Made by a program: the position numbers and the translations under genes
In this document: one piece after another, positions 28,015-39,640 of the stretch
Layout: every line of letters starts with the position of its first letter
Numbering within the stretch: the stretch's first letter is position 1
Notes under the pieces: model-generated
Told to the model about the DNA's origin: nothing
The model's input: the letters and a program-made list of their open reading frames with translations, nothing else
Database searches by the model: none
DNA from: Aeribacillus composti
GTDB taxonomy: Bacteria; Bacillota; Bacilli; Bacillales; Aeribacillaceae
Assembly (NCBI RefSeq): GCF_007827555.1
Contig: NZ_VISS01000011.1
Location: forward strand, 1 to 64,000
Direction of reading: 5' to 3'
Length of the DNA stretch: 64,000 nt

Positions 28015-28239
28015 TTGAATGAGAAGGATTTTCAGCCAAAGCCGCTGCTAACAAAGAGAGAGAGAGAAGTATTTGAGTTATTAGTGCAAGATAAGACTAC
28101 AAGAGAAATAGCCAGTGAACTTTTCATAAGCGAAAAGACGGTGCGGAACCATATTTCAAATGCTATGCAAAAATTAGGTGTGAAAGGGCGCTCACAAGCA
28201 GTCTTAGAACTTCTTCGTATGGGAGAACTAAAGCTTTAA
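28015..28239 (+). CDS. gerE: Spore germination/coat gene regulator GerE
   Basis: A small LuxR-type DNA-binding protein that acts in the mother cell late in sporulation, switching coat gene expression in concert with sigma-K. The 74 residues equal the B. subtilis length and are nearly identical in the helix-turn-helix (LTKREREVFELLVQDKTT and SEKTVRNHISNAMQKLGV). The start is TTG at 28015, with AAGGAGG about 10 bases upstream; the longer frame from 27898 runs through the promoter. In B. subtilis ysmA precedes it; here it is missing. Confidence 0.96.
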   Translation: MNEKDFQPKPLLTKREREVFELLVQDKTTREIASELFISEKTVRNHISNAMQKLGVKGRSQAVLELLRMGELKL

Positions 28240-28246
28240 ACAGTAG

Positions 28247-28286
28247 AGGCAGCCTTAGTGGAACTTCGCCGTCGGCTGCCTTTTTT
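28247..28286 (+). terminator. Terminator of gerE
   Basis: AGGCAGCC (28247-28254) pairs with GGCTGCCT (28274-28281), followed by a T-run. The loop is 19 bases. Confidence 0.85.
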
Positions 28287-28476
28287 AGATTGATAAGGAC
28301 AGAGTTTGTTTTACTCTTTTTCTATGAATCATTGGCTTCTTAAAAAGGCTTGTGACTTTTTGAAAAAATTCGTCTTTCCACATTTTGAAAATACGGCTAT
28401 GCTTGAAATTTTACATAAAAAAATGGAAAATAGATTTGATCTTATCTGTTAATCTTGAAAGAAAGGGTTCCCCGTT

Positions 28477-28911
28477 ATGACGTACGTTTTCAATACTGTT
28501 GAAGAAATAGAAAAATCCCTCCGCTGCATAGCTGCGATCTTAAAAAAGAAGGGCCGTGATATTTTAAGCAACTACTCGATTACTCCTCCGCAATTTGACG
28601 CGCTTCTGTTATTGAATGAATCAGGAAACATGACAATTGGAGAACTTTCAAATAAAATGTATCTTGCATGCAGCACGATCACGGATTTAATTGATCGAAT
28701 GGAAAAAAACAACCTTGTTAAAAGGGTGAAAGACGAAAAGGATCGTCGATTAGTCAGGATTCAATTGCTTGAAAATGGACAACGCGTTATCGAGGCTGCA
28801 TTAGCGAAGCGGCAAGAATATTTAAGAGAAGTTTTGAAAAACTTCTCGGATCAAGAAATTGTTCAATTGGAAAAGCTATTAGCAAAATTGCAACAAGAAA
28901 TGAAAGAATAG
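28477..28911 (+). CDS. ysmB: MarR family transcriptional regulator
   Basis: A 144-residue winged-helix regulator. The recognition helix region is [21 protein letters not shown]-like (about 66-88), followed by the wing ([20 protein letters not shown]). It matches YsmB of B. subtilis in position, between gerE and racE. The ligand and targets are unknown. racE starts 10 bases after its stop, so the two are probably co-transcribed. Confidence 0.88.
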   Translation: MTYVFNTVEEIEKSLRCIAAILKKKGRDILSNYSITPPQFDALLLLNESGNMTIGELSNKMYLACSTITDLIDRMEKNNLVKRVKDEKDRRLVRIQLLENGQRVIEAALAKRQEYLREVLKNFSDQEIVQLEKLLAKLQQEMKE

Positions 28912-28921
28912 AGGCGATTTT

Positions 28922-29740
28922 TTGAATAGACCAATTGGAGTTATTGATTCAGGTGTTGGTGGATTAACTGTTGTTAAAGAGTTGATGAGGCAGCTTCCAA
29001 AAGAAGAATTAATTTATTTGGGTGATACCGCCCGATGTCCGTACGGCCCGAGGCCGAAAACGGAAATTCGACAATTTACATGGGAGCTGACCAACTATTT
29101 AATTTCAAACTTTCATATCAAAATGCTTGTCATTGCTTGTAATACTGCAACAGCAGTTGTATTAAAAGAAATTCAAGAACAACTTGATATCCCTGTGATT
29201 GGTGTAATTCAACCAGGGGCAAGAGCTGCCATAAATGCTACACGCTCAGGCCATATTGGTGTAATCGGAACAAAAGGAACTATATCGAGCGGCGCGTACG
29301 TTCGTGCGCTCAAAACGATTAATAGTTCCGTCATTGTGGAGAGTCTCGCTTGCCCTGAGTTTGTGCCGGTAGTAGAAAGCGGCGAATTTGAAGGTGAACG
29401 GGCGGAATATATTGTTGCAGAATCTTTACTTCCTTTTAAAGGAAAGAGAATTGATACGCTTATTTTAGGATGCACACATTATCCTCTATTACGGCCTTTA
29501 ATTCAAAAATATATCGGGAAAGACGTAAAAATAATCACCTCGGGAGATGAAACAGCCCGGGAAGTGAGCGCTATTTTATCCTTTCATCATTGTTTAAACC
29601 AAGAGGATGGCAATAAAAACCATAAATTTTTAACTACTGGGTCGAAACAAATGTTTCAAAAGATTGCTTCAAAATGGTTCGGTCATCACATTGATCATGT
29701 AGAAAGTATAACTTTAACGAAAACAGTTTGCTCTAAATGA
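28922..29740 (+). CDS. racE: Glutamate racemase
   Basis: Converts L-glutamate to D-glutamate for peptidoglycan. The two catalytic cysteines are C73 (IACNTATA) and C184 (LGCTHYPLL); the N-terminal [13 protein letters not shown] and the [11 protein letters not shown] loop are intact. The 272 residues equal B. subtilis RacE. The start is TTG, with GAGG a few bases upstream. It follows the MarR gene in what looks like one unit and is followed by gerM. Confidence 0.96.
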   Translation: MNRPIGVIDSGVGGLTVVKELMRQLPKEELIYLGDTARCPYGPRPKTEIRQFTWELTNYLISNFHIKMLVIACNTATAVVLKEIQEQLDIPVIGVIQPGARAAINATRSGHIGVIGTKGTISSGAYVRALKTINSSVIVESLACPEFVPVVESGEFEGERAEYIVAESLLPFKGKRIDTLILGCTHYPLLRPLIQKYIGKDVKIITSGDETAREVSAILSFHHCLNQEDGNKNHKFLTTGSKQMFQKIASKWFGHHIDHVESITLTKTVCSK

Positions 29741-29841
29741 GCAAGCTGTTTTTTTGTCCATTGAATTTTTGGTTGGAGCTGGTCTATTTTTTTTCAATGC
29801 TCGTATACATAGTAGTACAAACTGCCTTAGGAGGGATTGTT

Positions 29842-30924
29842 ATGCCAAAAAACAGATGGGTGAATGTGACAGCAGCAGTTTTGGCTACTTTTGTTTTGCT
29901 TTCAGGGTGTTCTTCATTTGGAAGCAAGAGTTCAAAACAAGAAATAGATCCGCCGCAGGATATTACCTATTTGGAGGACGGGGATCAGCTTGATCAACAA
30001 TTAGACTCAGCGAAATCAACGTCCGACAAAGAGGAATCCTCAAAGGAAACGGTGAAAAGAGTTCTGTATTTAATTGACAAAAACGGAATGGTCGTTCCAC
30101 AAACATTGGAGCTGCCTAACACGAAGGAAGTAGCCAAACAAGCCGTTGAATATTTAGTGGCTGGAGGGCCCGTTTCAAACATTCTCCCGAACGGGTTCCG
30201 TGCGGTATTGCCGGAAGATACAGTTGTTAAAGGAGTAGATATTAAAGACGGAACGGCTATTGTAGATTTCTCAAATGAATTTACTAACTACAAGCCGGAA
30301 GATGAAGAAAAAATTTTGCAGGCAATTACATGGACATTAACCCAATTTAAAAATATTAATAAAGTAAAGCTCTGGGTGAACGGCCATGAACTGAAAGAAA
30401 TGCCAGTAAACGGAACCCCAATCGGCGAAGGAACGACTAGAAAAGACGGCATCAATATTGATACGAGCGATGCCGTTGATATTACGGATACTCATCCTCT
30501 AACCGTGTATTATATTGGGGAGGAAGGGGATAACGTATATTATGTTCCCGTGACAAAGAGGATCAGCAATGAAGAAAAAGACGAAGTCGTAGCTGCTGTT
30601 AACGCATTAGTTGAAGGTCCAGACCGTTCAAGCGGATTATTAAGCGAGTTTCAGTCTGAAGTGAAGCTGATTGAAAAGCCAAAATATGAAGACGGTCAAG
30701 TCACTTTAAACTTCAACGAAGCGATTTATGGAAGCTATGATGAGGAGAAAAAGATCGTTTCCAATCATGTTATAAACTCCCTTGTGCTTACATTGACGGA
30801 GCAGGAAGGAATAGAAAAAGTAGCACTAAAAGTGAACGGCAAGCAAGACCTTGTGAATGAAGATGGAAAAAGTTTGTCAGAGCCAGTGTCAAGACCTGAA
30901 AATGTAAACACAGGTAGTTTTTAA
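29842..30924 (+). CDS. gerM: Spore germination lipoprotein GerM
   Basis: An exported lipoprotein needed for sporulation and germination in B. subtilis, where it joins the channel linking mother cell and forespore. The signal peptide ends in a lipobox (LLSGC) with Cys at residue 23. Two GerM domains follow (about 75-195 and 230-345), each with a conserved turn such as LNFNEAIYG. Start ATG 29842 has TAGGAGGG upstream; the longer frame from 29737 is rejected. The 360 residues compare with about 366 in B. subtilis. Confidence 0.93.
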   Translation: MPKNRWVNVTAAVLATFVLLSGCSSFGSKSSKQEIDPPQDITYLEDGDQLDQQLDSAKSTSDKEESSKETVKRVLYLIDKNGMVVPQTLELPNTKEVAKQAVEYLVAGGPVSNILPNGFRAVLPEDTVVKGVDIKDGTAIVDFSNEFTNYKPEDEEKILQAITWTLTQFKNINKVKLWVNGHELKEMPVNGTPIGEGTTRKDGINIDTSDAVDITDTHPLTVYYIGEEGDNVYYVPVTKRISNEEKDEVVAAVNALVEGPDRSSGLLSEFQSEVKLIEKPKYEDGQVTLNFNEAIYGSYDEEKKIVSNHVINSLVLTLTEQEGIEKVALKVNGKQDLVNEDGKSLSEPVSRPENVNTGSF

Positions 30925-31028
30925 ACATCTATTTTTGATATACTATAAGAATGAGACTTTAGAGGCGAGCATGATAGCTGCCTCTTCTTTCATGTTTTCG
31001 TACATTGCAGTTGGTAGGAGGGAAAACA

Positions 31029-31799
31029 ATGCGCCTTGATGGCAGAAATCAAGATGAGTTAAGAGAAGTCACAATAGTAACGGATTATTTGAAGCATCCA
31101 GAAGGGTCTGTTTTAATAACGGTTGGAGATACAAAAGTGATATGCAGCGCAAGTGTAGAAGACCGTGTCCCTCCTTTTATGAGAGGTGAAGGGAAAGGAT
31201 GGATTACCGCAGAATATTCCATGCTTCCGCGTGCAACGGCTCAAAGAACGGTCCGGGAGGCATCAAAAGGAAAAATCTCCGGAAGGACAATGGAAATTCA
31301 ACGGCTGATTGGAAGAAGCTTGCGTGCAGTAGTTGATTTGGAGAAACTGGGTGAAAGAACATTATGGATTGATTGCGATGTAATTCAAGCGGACGGGGGA
31401 ACGAGAACGGCTTCCATAACAGGTTCTTATGTTGCAATAAATCTCGCTCTCGGTAAATTATTCAATGACGGTGTACTAGATACATATCCAGTAACAGATT
31501 TTTTAGCAGCTACGTCTGTAGGGATCGTTCCTGAACACGGAGTCATTTTAGATTTGAATTATGAAGAGGACTCAGCGGCAAAAGTTGATATGAATGTTGT
31601 TATGACATCAAGCCGCCATTTTGTTGAATTGCAGGGAACTGGGGAAGAATCCACGTTTTCAAAAGAAGAGCTGAACTTACTGTTGGAATATGCTGAAAAA
31701 GGAATTTTGGAACTAATCGAAAAACAAAAAGCGGCATTAGGGGAATGGACTGCAAAAATTATCAATAACAGGGATCAGCGGGAAGAGGGATGCTCATGA
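31029..31799 (+). CDS. rph: Ribonuclease PH
   Basis: A phosphate-dependent 3'-5' exoribonuclease that trims tRNA 3' ends; it forms a hexameric ring. The 256 residues start [14 protein letters not shown] and carry the RNase PH motifs [36 protein letters not shown] and [10 protein letters not shown]. Start ATG 31029 lies 6 bases after AGGAGGG. It is slightly longer at the C-terminus than B. subtilis Rph. It overlaps ysnA by the sequence ATGA, showing translational coupling. Confidence 0.96.
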   Translation: MRLDGRNQDELREVTIVTDYLKHPEGSVLITVGDTKVICSASVEDRVPPFMRGEGKGWITAEYSMLPRATAQRTVREASKGKISGRTMEIQRLIGRSLRAVVDLEKLGERTLWIDCDVIQADGGTRTASITGSYVAINLALGKLFNDGVLDTYPVTDFLAATSVGIVPEHGVILDLNYEEDSAAKVDMNVVMTSSRHFVELQGTGEESTFSKEELNLLLEYAEKGILELIEKQKAALGEWTAKIINNRDQREEGCS

Positions 31800-32413
31800 A
31801 AGAATTGGTGATCGCCACCAAAAACAAAGGGAAAATCGAAGAATTTCGCGCGATGTTAGAAAAAAAAGGAATACAGGTCAAGTCACTGTTGGATTATCCG
31901 AATTTGCCAGATGTTGAAGAAACCGGCCAAACTTTTTATGAAAATGCTGTTCTAAAAGCGGAGACAATCAGCCAATTGCTTAATAAACCCGTTGTTGCAG
32001 ATGATTCCGGGCTTTCGATTGATGCTTTAAATGGCGAACCGGGGGTTTATTCGGCCCGATATGCAGGAAATGAAAAAGATGATCAAAAAAATATTCAAAA
32101 GGTTTTAAAAAAAATGGAAGGCGTTGAAAATCGAAAAGCAAGGTTCATATGTGTTTTGGCGTTTGCTGCTCCAGACCTTGAAACGATGACGGTGGAAGGT
32201 GTGTGTGAAGGACAAATTACAACTGAACCTCGCGGTGACAATGGCTTTGGATATGATCCTATTTTTCTTGTGGACGGCAAAGAAAAAACGATGGCTCAAC
32301 TAGAGCAGTTCGAAAAAAACGAAATCAGCCATCGTGCAAAAGCTTTGAAGAAACTAGAAAAATTAATAGGCGATTGGGGAGAGGCTAATCGTGAAAGTTT
32401 TAATTATAAGTGA
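31796..32413 (+). CDS. ysnA: Non-canonical purine NTP pyrophosphatase (RdgB/HAM1)
   Basis: Hydrolyses ITP, dITP and XTP to keep deaminated purines out of nucleic acids. Motifs: [13 protein letters not shown] at the N-terminus, [17 protein letters not shown] with GVYSARYAG, and GFGYDPIF. The 205-residue form from ATG 31796 is chosen; GAGGG lies 6 bases upstream. It overlaps rph by 4 bases and ysnB by 23 bases, so the three are one transcription unit. Confidence 0.95.
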   Translation: MKELVIATKNKGKIEEFRAMLEKKGIQVKSLLDYPNLPDVEETGQTFYENAVLKAETISQLLNKPVVADDSGLSIDALNGEPGVYSARYAGNEKDDQKNIQKVLKKMEGVENRKARFICVLAFAAPDLETMTVEGVCEGQITTEPRGDNGFGYDPIFLVDGKEKTMAQLEQFEKNEISHRAKALKKLEKLIGDWGEANRESFNYK

Positions 32414-32903
32414 TAGTCACGGTCTTACGGATGAGCTTGTGGAAATTAAGAAAAGGCATATAAACGAAGTAGAAGCAATCATCCATTGCGGTGATTCAGA
32501 GCTGAATGATGGAGCGGAACAAATTCAAGATATGTTGATCGTGAAAGGAAATTGCGATTTCCTTGGAAGCTTCCCGAATGAAATCATTGAAACAATCGGA
32601 ACCTATCGCTTTTTTATCACCCATGGCCATTTATATTCTGTCAAAACGACTTTAATGAAATTAAAATATCGTGCAGAGGAAGCGCAAGCGAACATTGTTT
32701 GTTTCGGCCATTCGCATATAGCCGGAGCAGAGCTTGTAGACGGGAAATTGTTTATTAATCCAGGAAGTATTTTCCTTCCGAGGATGAGAAATGAAAAAAC
32801 TTATGCTATACTAGAATTGATGAATGGCCAAGCAATTGTAGATTTTTACAATCTTCATGGAGAGAAAATTTCAAACTTGTCCACTAAATTCCAATTTGCT
32901 TAA
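32391..32903 (+). CDS. ysnB: YfcE-type metallophosphoesterase
   Basis: A 170-residue calcineurin-like phosphoesterase of the YfcE/MJ0936 family with two metals. The ligand motifs are in order: SDSHG (7-11), HCGDSE (about 33-38), KGNCD, THGH and GHSH. The physiological substrate is unknown. The start is GTG behind GGGGAGAGG and lies within the end of ysnA. A strong terminator follows. Confidence 0.93.
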   Translation: MKVLIISDSHGLTDELVEIKKRHINEVEAIIHCGDSELNDGAEQIQDMLIVKGNCDFLGSFPNEIIETIGTYRFFITHGHLYSVKTTLMKLKYRAEEAQANIVCFGHSHIAGAELVDGKLFINPGSIFLPRMRNEKTYAILELMNGQAIVDFYNLHGEKISNLSTKFQFA

Positions 32904-32913
32904 CCACTCTTCC

Positions 32914-32949
32914 TTGAGGGAGAATTTTTCTCCCTCAAAAAATTTTTTT
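32914..32949 (+). terminator. Terminator of rph-ysnA-ysnB
   Basis: TTGAGGGAGAA (32914-32924) pairs perfectly with TTCTCCCTCAA (32928-32938) around a three-base loop, followed by an A-run and then seven T residues. Confidence 0.88.
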
Positions 32950-32959
32950 AAAAAAGTAG

Positions 32960-32988
32960 TTGACATACTTTTAGCATGAAATTATAAT
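32960..32988 (+). promoter_or_regulatory. Consensus sigma-A promoter of tRNA-Arg
   Basis: TTGACA (32960-32965), 17 bases, TATAAT (32983-32988): a perfect match to the vegetative consensus, about 40 bases before the tRNA. Confidence 0.93.
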
Positions 32989-33028
32989 AAACATTGTCTT
33001 TCGAAAAAATAATAAAAAATTATCCAAT

Positions 33029-33105
33029 GTCCCAGTAGCTCAGCTGGATAGAGCAGCGGCCTTCTAAGCCGTCGGTCGGGAGTTCGAATCTCTCCTGGGA
33101 CGCCA
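33029..33105 (+). tRNA. tRNA-Arg (anticodon TCT)
   Basis: A full cloverleaf is visible: acceptor GTCCCAG pairs with CTGGGAC (33095-33101), and the discriminator G is followed by an encoded CCA. The D arm is AGCTCAGCTGGATAGAGC. The anticodon stem GCGGC/GCCGT carries loop CTTCTAA with anticodon TCT, which reads AGA, and the T arm contains GTTCGAATC. It has its own promoter and a perfect 15-bp terminator, so it is an independent unit. The same gene is found after ysnB in B. subtilis. Confidence 0.97.
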
Positions 33106-33144
33106 TTTATGTTAATTTTGAATAGGATGAATTTATTACATAAT

Positions 33145-33182
33145 GCTCATAAATATTGATATGTCAATATTTATGAGCTTTT
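33145..33182 (+). terminator. Terminator of tRNA-Arg
   Basis: GCTCATAAATATTGA (33145-33159) pairs perfectly with TCAATATTTATGAGC (33164-33178) around the loop TATG, followed by TTTT. Confidence 0.92.
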
Positions 33183-33284
33183 AATTTTTGCTTTTCTGAT
33201 AAAGAGTTTGAACATTTTATCGGGTTTGATATTGTAGATCTTAATAAATACAATGAACATGCTTTAGAACAATTAGTAATTTAA
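33177..33284 (+). pseudogene. Possible 3' remnant of an unidentified gene
   Basis: A short open frame with no start codon reads a protein-like C-terminal segment (33201 onward: KEFEHFIGFDIVDLNKYNEH and seven more residues) to a TAA at 33282-33284. It is followed 26 bases later by a good terminator. The composition and the terminator behind it suggest the tail of a gene whose front has been lost. I cannot name the family, and chance is possible for a frame this short. Confidence 0.25.
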
Positions 33285-33537
33285 AAAAATAATTAATACA
33301 GTTTATTAGACAGAGTAAGGATTTAGCTTGCTCTGCTTTTTATCGTTTCAATGTTTAAAAATTTATTGCTGCAGGCCTATGGTTTCTATGCATTGAAAGA
33401 CTAGCATGTGTATAAGCGAAATCCGTGGATGCAAATCCAATTCTAAGCTCCATTTAAAAAGATTTGAGGCTTTTCACTGAGGAGGAGTTCACATCTAATA
33501 AGTGACGCCCAAAACAGCAATGTCATTATTTCCGAAG
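33285..33537. other. Non-coding spacer before the YjbR-family gene
   Basis: It contains the terminator at 33311-33341 and otherwise no supported gene. A GAGGAGGAG sequence near 33480 resembles a ribosome site, but the frame behind it stops at once. Confidence 0.5.
33311..33341 (+). terminator. Terminator behind the possible gene remnant
   Basis: CAGAGTAAG (33311-33319) pairs with CTTGCTCTG (33327-33335), with one G-T pair and a seven-base loop, followed by CTTTTT. No intact gene precedes it on this strand except tRNA-Arg, which has its own terminator. Confidence 0.75.
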
Positions 33538-33900
33538 TTATTGCAGTTTTATTTGTTTTTGTATTTTCTTCGGCAATTTTTGAAAAACAAGTTCGTAGGA
33601 ACGAAAAATCAGGTTTTCCAAAATTTCCTCCGGGATGTTCGTGTTAAAATATATTGAGATCCAATGATTTTTGTTCATATAGTACCCTGGGATGACGCCA
33701 TCGTAATTTTCTCTTAATTGTTCAGAATGATGCGGATCACATTTTAACGTGATGATTGGCTTTCCTTCAGAATCACATCCTATAATCGCAAATATTTTGT
33801 CTCCCACTTTATATCGGTCTGCTTCCCAATCAATTTGGTAATCATGAACAGAACCGGGAAGTTTGAGACAGAAAGATTCAAGCTTTTGTTTGTTCATCAT
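33538..33900 (-). CDS. MmcQ/YjbR family protein
   Basis: A 120-residue protein of the YjbR/MmcQ superfamily, a double-wing fold that may bind DNA, although no member has a settled function. Typical features: the N-terminal LESFCLKLPGSVHDYQ, the central GKPIITLKCDPHHSEQLRE segment, and the IPGYYMNKNHWISIYF block (MNK.HW motif). GGAGGAG precedes two adjacent ATG codons; either could start the protein. It is transcribed away from the ilv-leu control region. It is not part of the B. subtilis order here, so it may be an insertion or a lineage-specific gene. Confidence 0.85.
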   Translation of the reverse strand: MMNKQKLESFCLKLPGSVHDYQIDWEADRYKVGDKIFAIIGCDSEGKPIITLKCDPHHSEQLRENYDGVIPGYYMNKNHWISIYFNTNIPEEILENLIFRSYELVFQKLPKKIQKQIKLQ

Positions 33901-34162
33901 ATAATCTCCTCCACCATATATTGTTCCAAATATTTTTTATACAACATACTTTGTCTTTTTTCCTTCTTCCGAAATTGCTCGTTTCAAGTGAAGGGCTTTT
34001 ATTTAAAATCGAATAACGTTCAAGGTTTTAGAACATACATATGCTGCATTACTGTTTAAAACAGATTACAGCCCTCTTTCTGAAGTGTTCGGGTTGCCGA
34101 GCCTTTAAGAAAAACTGGTGTAATTTCGAATAAAATGGATGTTTTTTCTTTTGCCGCATTTG
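33901..34162. other. Spacer upstream of the ilv-leu control elements
   Basis: AT-rich sequence without a supported gene, between the YjbR-family gene and the first cre match. It presumably holds the promoter of the divergent gene. Confidence 0.5.
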
Positions 34163-34177
34163 TTGAAAACGTTGGCT
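34163..34177 (+). promoter_or_regulatory. Distal cre site (CcpA) upstream of ilvB
   Basis: TTGAAAACGTTGGCT fits the catabolite-response consensus WTGNAANCGNWNNCW at every position. Its centre lies about 222 bases before the predicted transcript start. Confidence 0.6.
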
Positions 34178-34296
34178 ATTCAAATTAATTTCATAAAATA
34201 TTACGCACATTTTGCCAAATGGTTTGGAATCGTTATTTATTTCAATTTAGAGCATAAAAAATTTTCATTGTATTATAAAATGTTGAAATAATAAGT

Positions 34297-34311
34297 TTGT
34301 AAACGTTGCCA
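34297..34311 (+). promoter_or_regulatory. Proximal cre site (CcpA) upstream of ilvB
   Basis: TTGTAAACGTTGCCA fits the cre consensus at every position, and the flanks extend the symmetry (TTTG..CAAA). Its centre is about 88 bases before the predicted start, close to the position from which CcpA is known to activate ilv-leu in B. subtilis. Confidence 0.78.
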
Positions 34312-34356
34312 AAAAACTGTTTCATAAAAATAATCAAATAATTCATAAAAATGGTG

Positions 34357-34385
34357 TTGACACTTTTGAAAAATCAGCGTATTAT
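34357..34385 (+). promoter_or_regulatory. Sigma-A promoter of ilv-leu
   Basis: TTGACA (34357-34362), 17 bases, TATTAT (34380-34385), about 50 bases before the T-box leader begins. Confidence 0.88.
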
Positions 34386-34439
34386 AAGGCTCAAACATAA
34401 ATTTTCGTATAAGGATTGAATGTAAAAATTTATAGATGA

Positions 34440-34727
34440 AAACGATGAAGAGGATTAGTAATCTTTGGTTAAGATAACTCCAGAGAGCCGGGGGAGCTGA
34501 AAACCGGCGTTATCACCAAGGATGAACTCGCCTCCGAGTGCCTTTTCGAAAGCGGACAGCGAGTAGGATTGGCCGGGTGCATCCCAATGCACTCGTTAGG
34601 AAAAGAACGGATATTCCGTTCATGAGGTGATCGATTTGATCACGAAGAAGGGTGGTACCGCGGGAATTCAACCTTCTCGCCCCTTTGGCCTGCTATAAGT
34701 GGGTTTCATAGGGGCGGGAAGGTTTTT
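34440..34727 (+). promoter_or_regulatory. T-box leader, leucine (CUC specifier)
   Basis: T-box sequence AAGGGTGGTACCGCG at 34648-34662. The specifier loop reads GAA-CTC-GCC with CTC at 34527-34529, opposite an AGTA motif, so uncharged tRNA-Leu is the ligand. The terminator arms are at about 34672-34683 and 34711-34722, followed by a T-run. Leucine limitation should open the whole ilv-leu operon, as in B. subtilis. Confidence 0.95.
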
Positions 34728-34774
34728 CATTATCTAAAAATTCTATCACATCTGTTTAAAAGGAGGATATATTC

Positions 34775-36495
34775 ATGACTGCGAATGTACAGTTGGATGA
34801 GTTGAAAACCAAATGTACAACAACAACCATGACGGGGTCGGAAATGCTCATCGAAGCCTTAAAAAGGGAAAATGTAGAAGTCATTTTCGGCTATCCCGGT
34901 GGAGCCGTTTTGCCAATATATGATAAGCTATATAATTCTGGAGTCTTTCACGTCTTAACAAGACACGAGCAAGGAGGAATCCATGCTGCTGAAGGATATG
35001 CACGTATATCCGGAAAACCGGGTGTCGTCATTGCCACTTCAGGACCTGGTGCAACCAACTTAGTGACAGGGCTTGCGGATGCATTAATTGATTCTTTGCC
35101 GCTCGTCGTCTTTACAGGGCAAGTAGCAACAACTGTGATCGGTTCTGATGCTTTCCAAGAAGCAGATGTGATCGGAATTACCATGCCCGTTACAAAACAT
35201 AATTATCAAGTTCGGGATATAAATGATTTACCGAGAATTGTTAAAGAAGCGTTTCATATCGCAACAACTGGAAGACCAGGACCTGTATTGATCGATATTC
35301 CAAAAGATATTTCACAGGCGGAAGGCAATTTCGAATATGATATGGAATTGTCATTGCCCGGCTACCAGCCGAAATTAGAGCCGAATTACTTGCAAATCCG
35401 CAGGCTGGTGGAATCGGTCAGCAGTGCAAAAAAACCGGTGATTTTAGCTGGTGCCGGCGTTCTCCATGCCAATGCTGCGAATGAACTGAGAGAATATGTT
35501 GAACAGCAGCAAATTCCGATCACAAACACTCTACTTGGATTAGGAAGTTTCCCAGCGGATCATCCTCTATTTTTAGGAATGGCAGGAATGCATGGAACAT
35601 ACGCGGCTAACATGGCTCTTTATGAATGCGACTTATTGATTAGCATCGGAGCCCGCTTTGATGACAGAGTAACAGGAAATCTTAAACATTTTGCGCCTAA
35701 TGCAACTGTAGCACATATTGACATTGATCCTGCCGAAATTGGTAAAAATGTTCCCACACAAATTCCGATTGTCGGCGATGCGAAACAAGTATTGAAGCTT
35801 TTGATCGAGCAGGAAGGAAATAAAGGCGATCATCAAGAGTGGATTCAGCATCTTGCTGAATATAAAAAAGAATATCCATTATGGTATGAAAAATCTGAAA
35901 ATGAAATCAAACCTCAAGAAGTGATCGAAGAAATTTATAAACAAACAAAAGGAGAAGCAATTGTTACAACAGATGTAGGCCAGCATCAAATGTGGGCTGC
36001 GCAATATTATCGCTTTAATTCGCCAAACAGATGGGTGACATCGGGCGGACTTGGAACGATGGGCTTTGGACTCCCTTCAGCTATCGGCGCGCAATTTGCT
36101 GACCGCAACAGAACGGTTGTCGCGATATTGGGAGATGGAGGGTTCCAAATGACCTTCCAAGAGCTTGCGGTAATCAAAGAGCACAATTTGCCAATCAAAG
36201 TAATCGTTTTGAACAACAATTCGCTCGGTATGGTTCGCCAATGGCAAGAGCTCTTTTATGAAAAACGTTATTCTCATTCCGTCTTTCAAACGCAGCCTGA
36301 TTTTATTAAATTGGCAGAAGCGTTTGGAATAAAAGGAGTAAGAATCCAAAATCATCAAAATCTTAAGACAGTGTTGGAAAAAAGCTTTGCAAACAGAGAG
36401 CCGGAGCTGATTGAAATCGTCGTAGCACCGGAAGAAAACGTATATCCAATGATTGCTCCTGGCAAAGGACTGAATGAAATGGTGGGGATAAAGAA

Positions 36496-36499
<4 letters not shown>
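34775..36499 (+). CDS. ilvB: Acetolactate synthase large subunit
   Basis: Thiamine-diphosphate enzyme that joins two pyruvates, or pyruvate and 2-oxobutyrate, at the start of branched-chain amino acid synthesis. The catalytic Glu is in [16 protein letters not shown] (about 63-78). The ThDP motif is GDGGFQMT with [12 protein letters not shown] (about 449-484). The 574 residues equal B. subtilis IlvB. It is the first gene behind the leucine T-box, and its end overlaps ilvN by 4 bases, fitting tight subunit coupling. Confidence 0.97.
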
Positions 36500-39617
<3,118 letters not shown>

Positions 39618-39640
39618 AATCATGAAAGGGGTGGAACGTG

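Noticed and set aside
28324-28452. A 42-codon frame starting MNHWLLKKACDFL between gerE and the MarR gene
   Set aside because: No ribosome site precedes the ATG, and the region is the expected promoter zone of the MarR gene. It is worth only a homology check.
34186-34274. CodY-like boxes at 34186-34200 and 34260-34274
   Set aside because: Each matches the 15-base CodY consensus at only 11 positions in AT-rich DNA, too weak to claim, although ilv-leu is CodY-regulated in B. subtilis.
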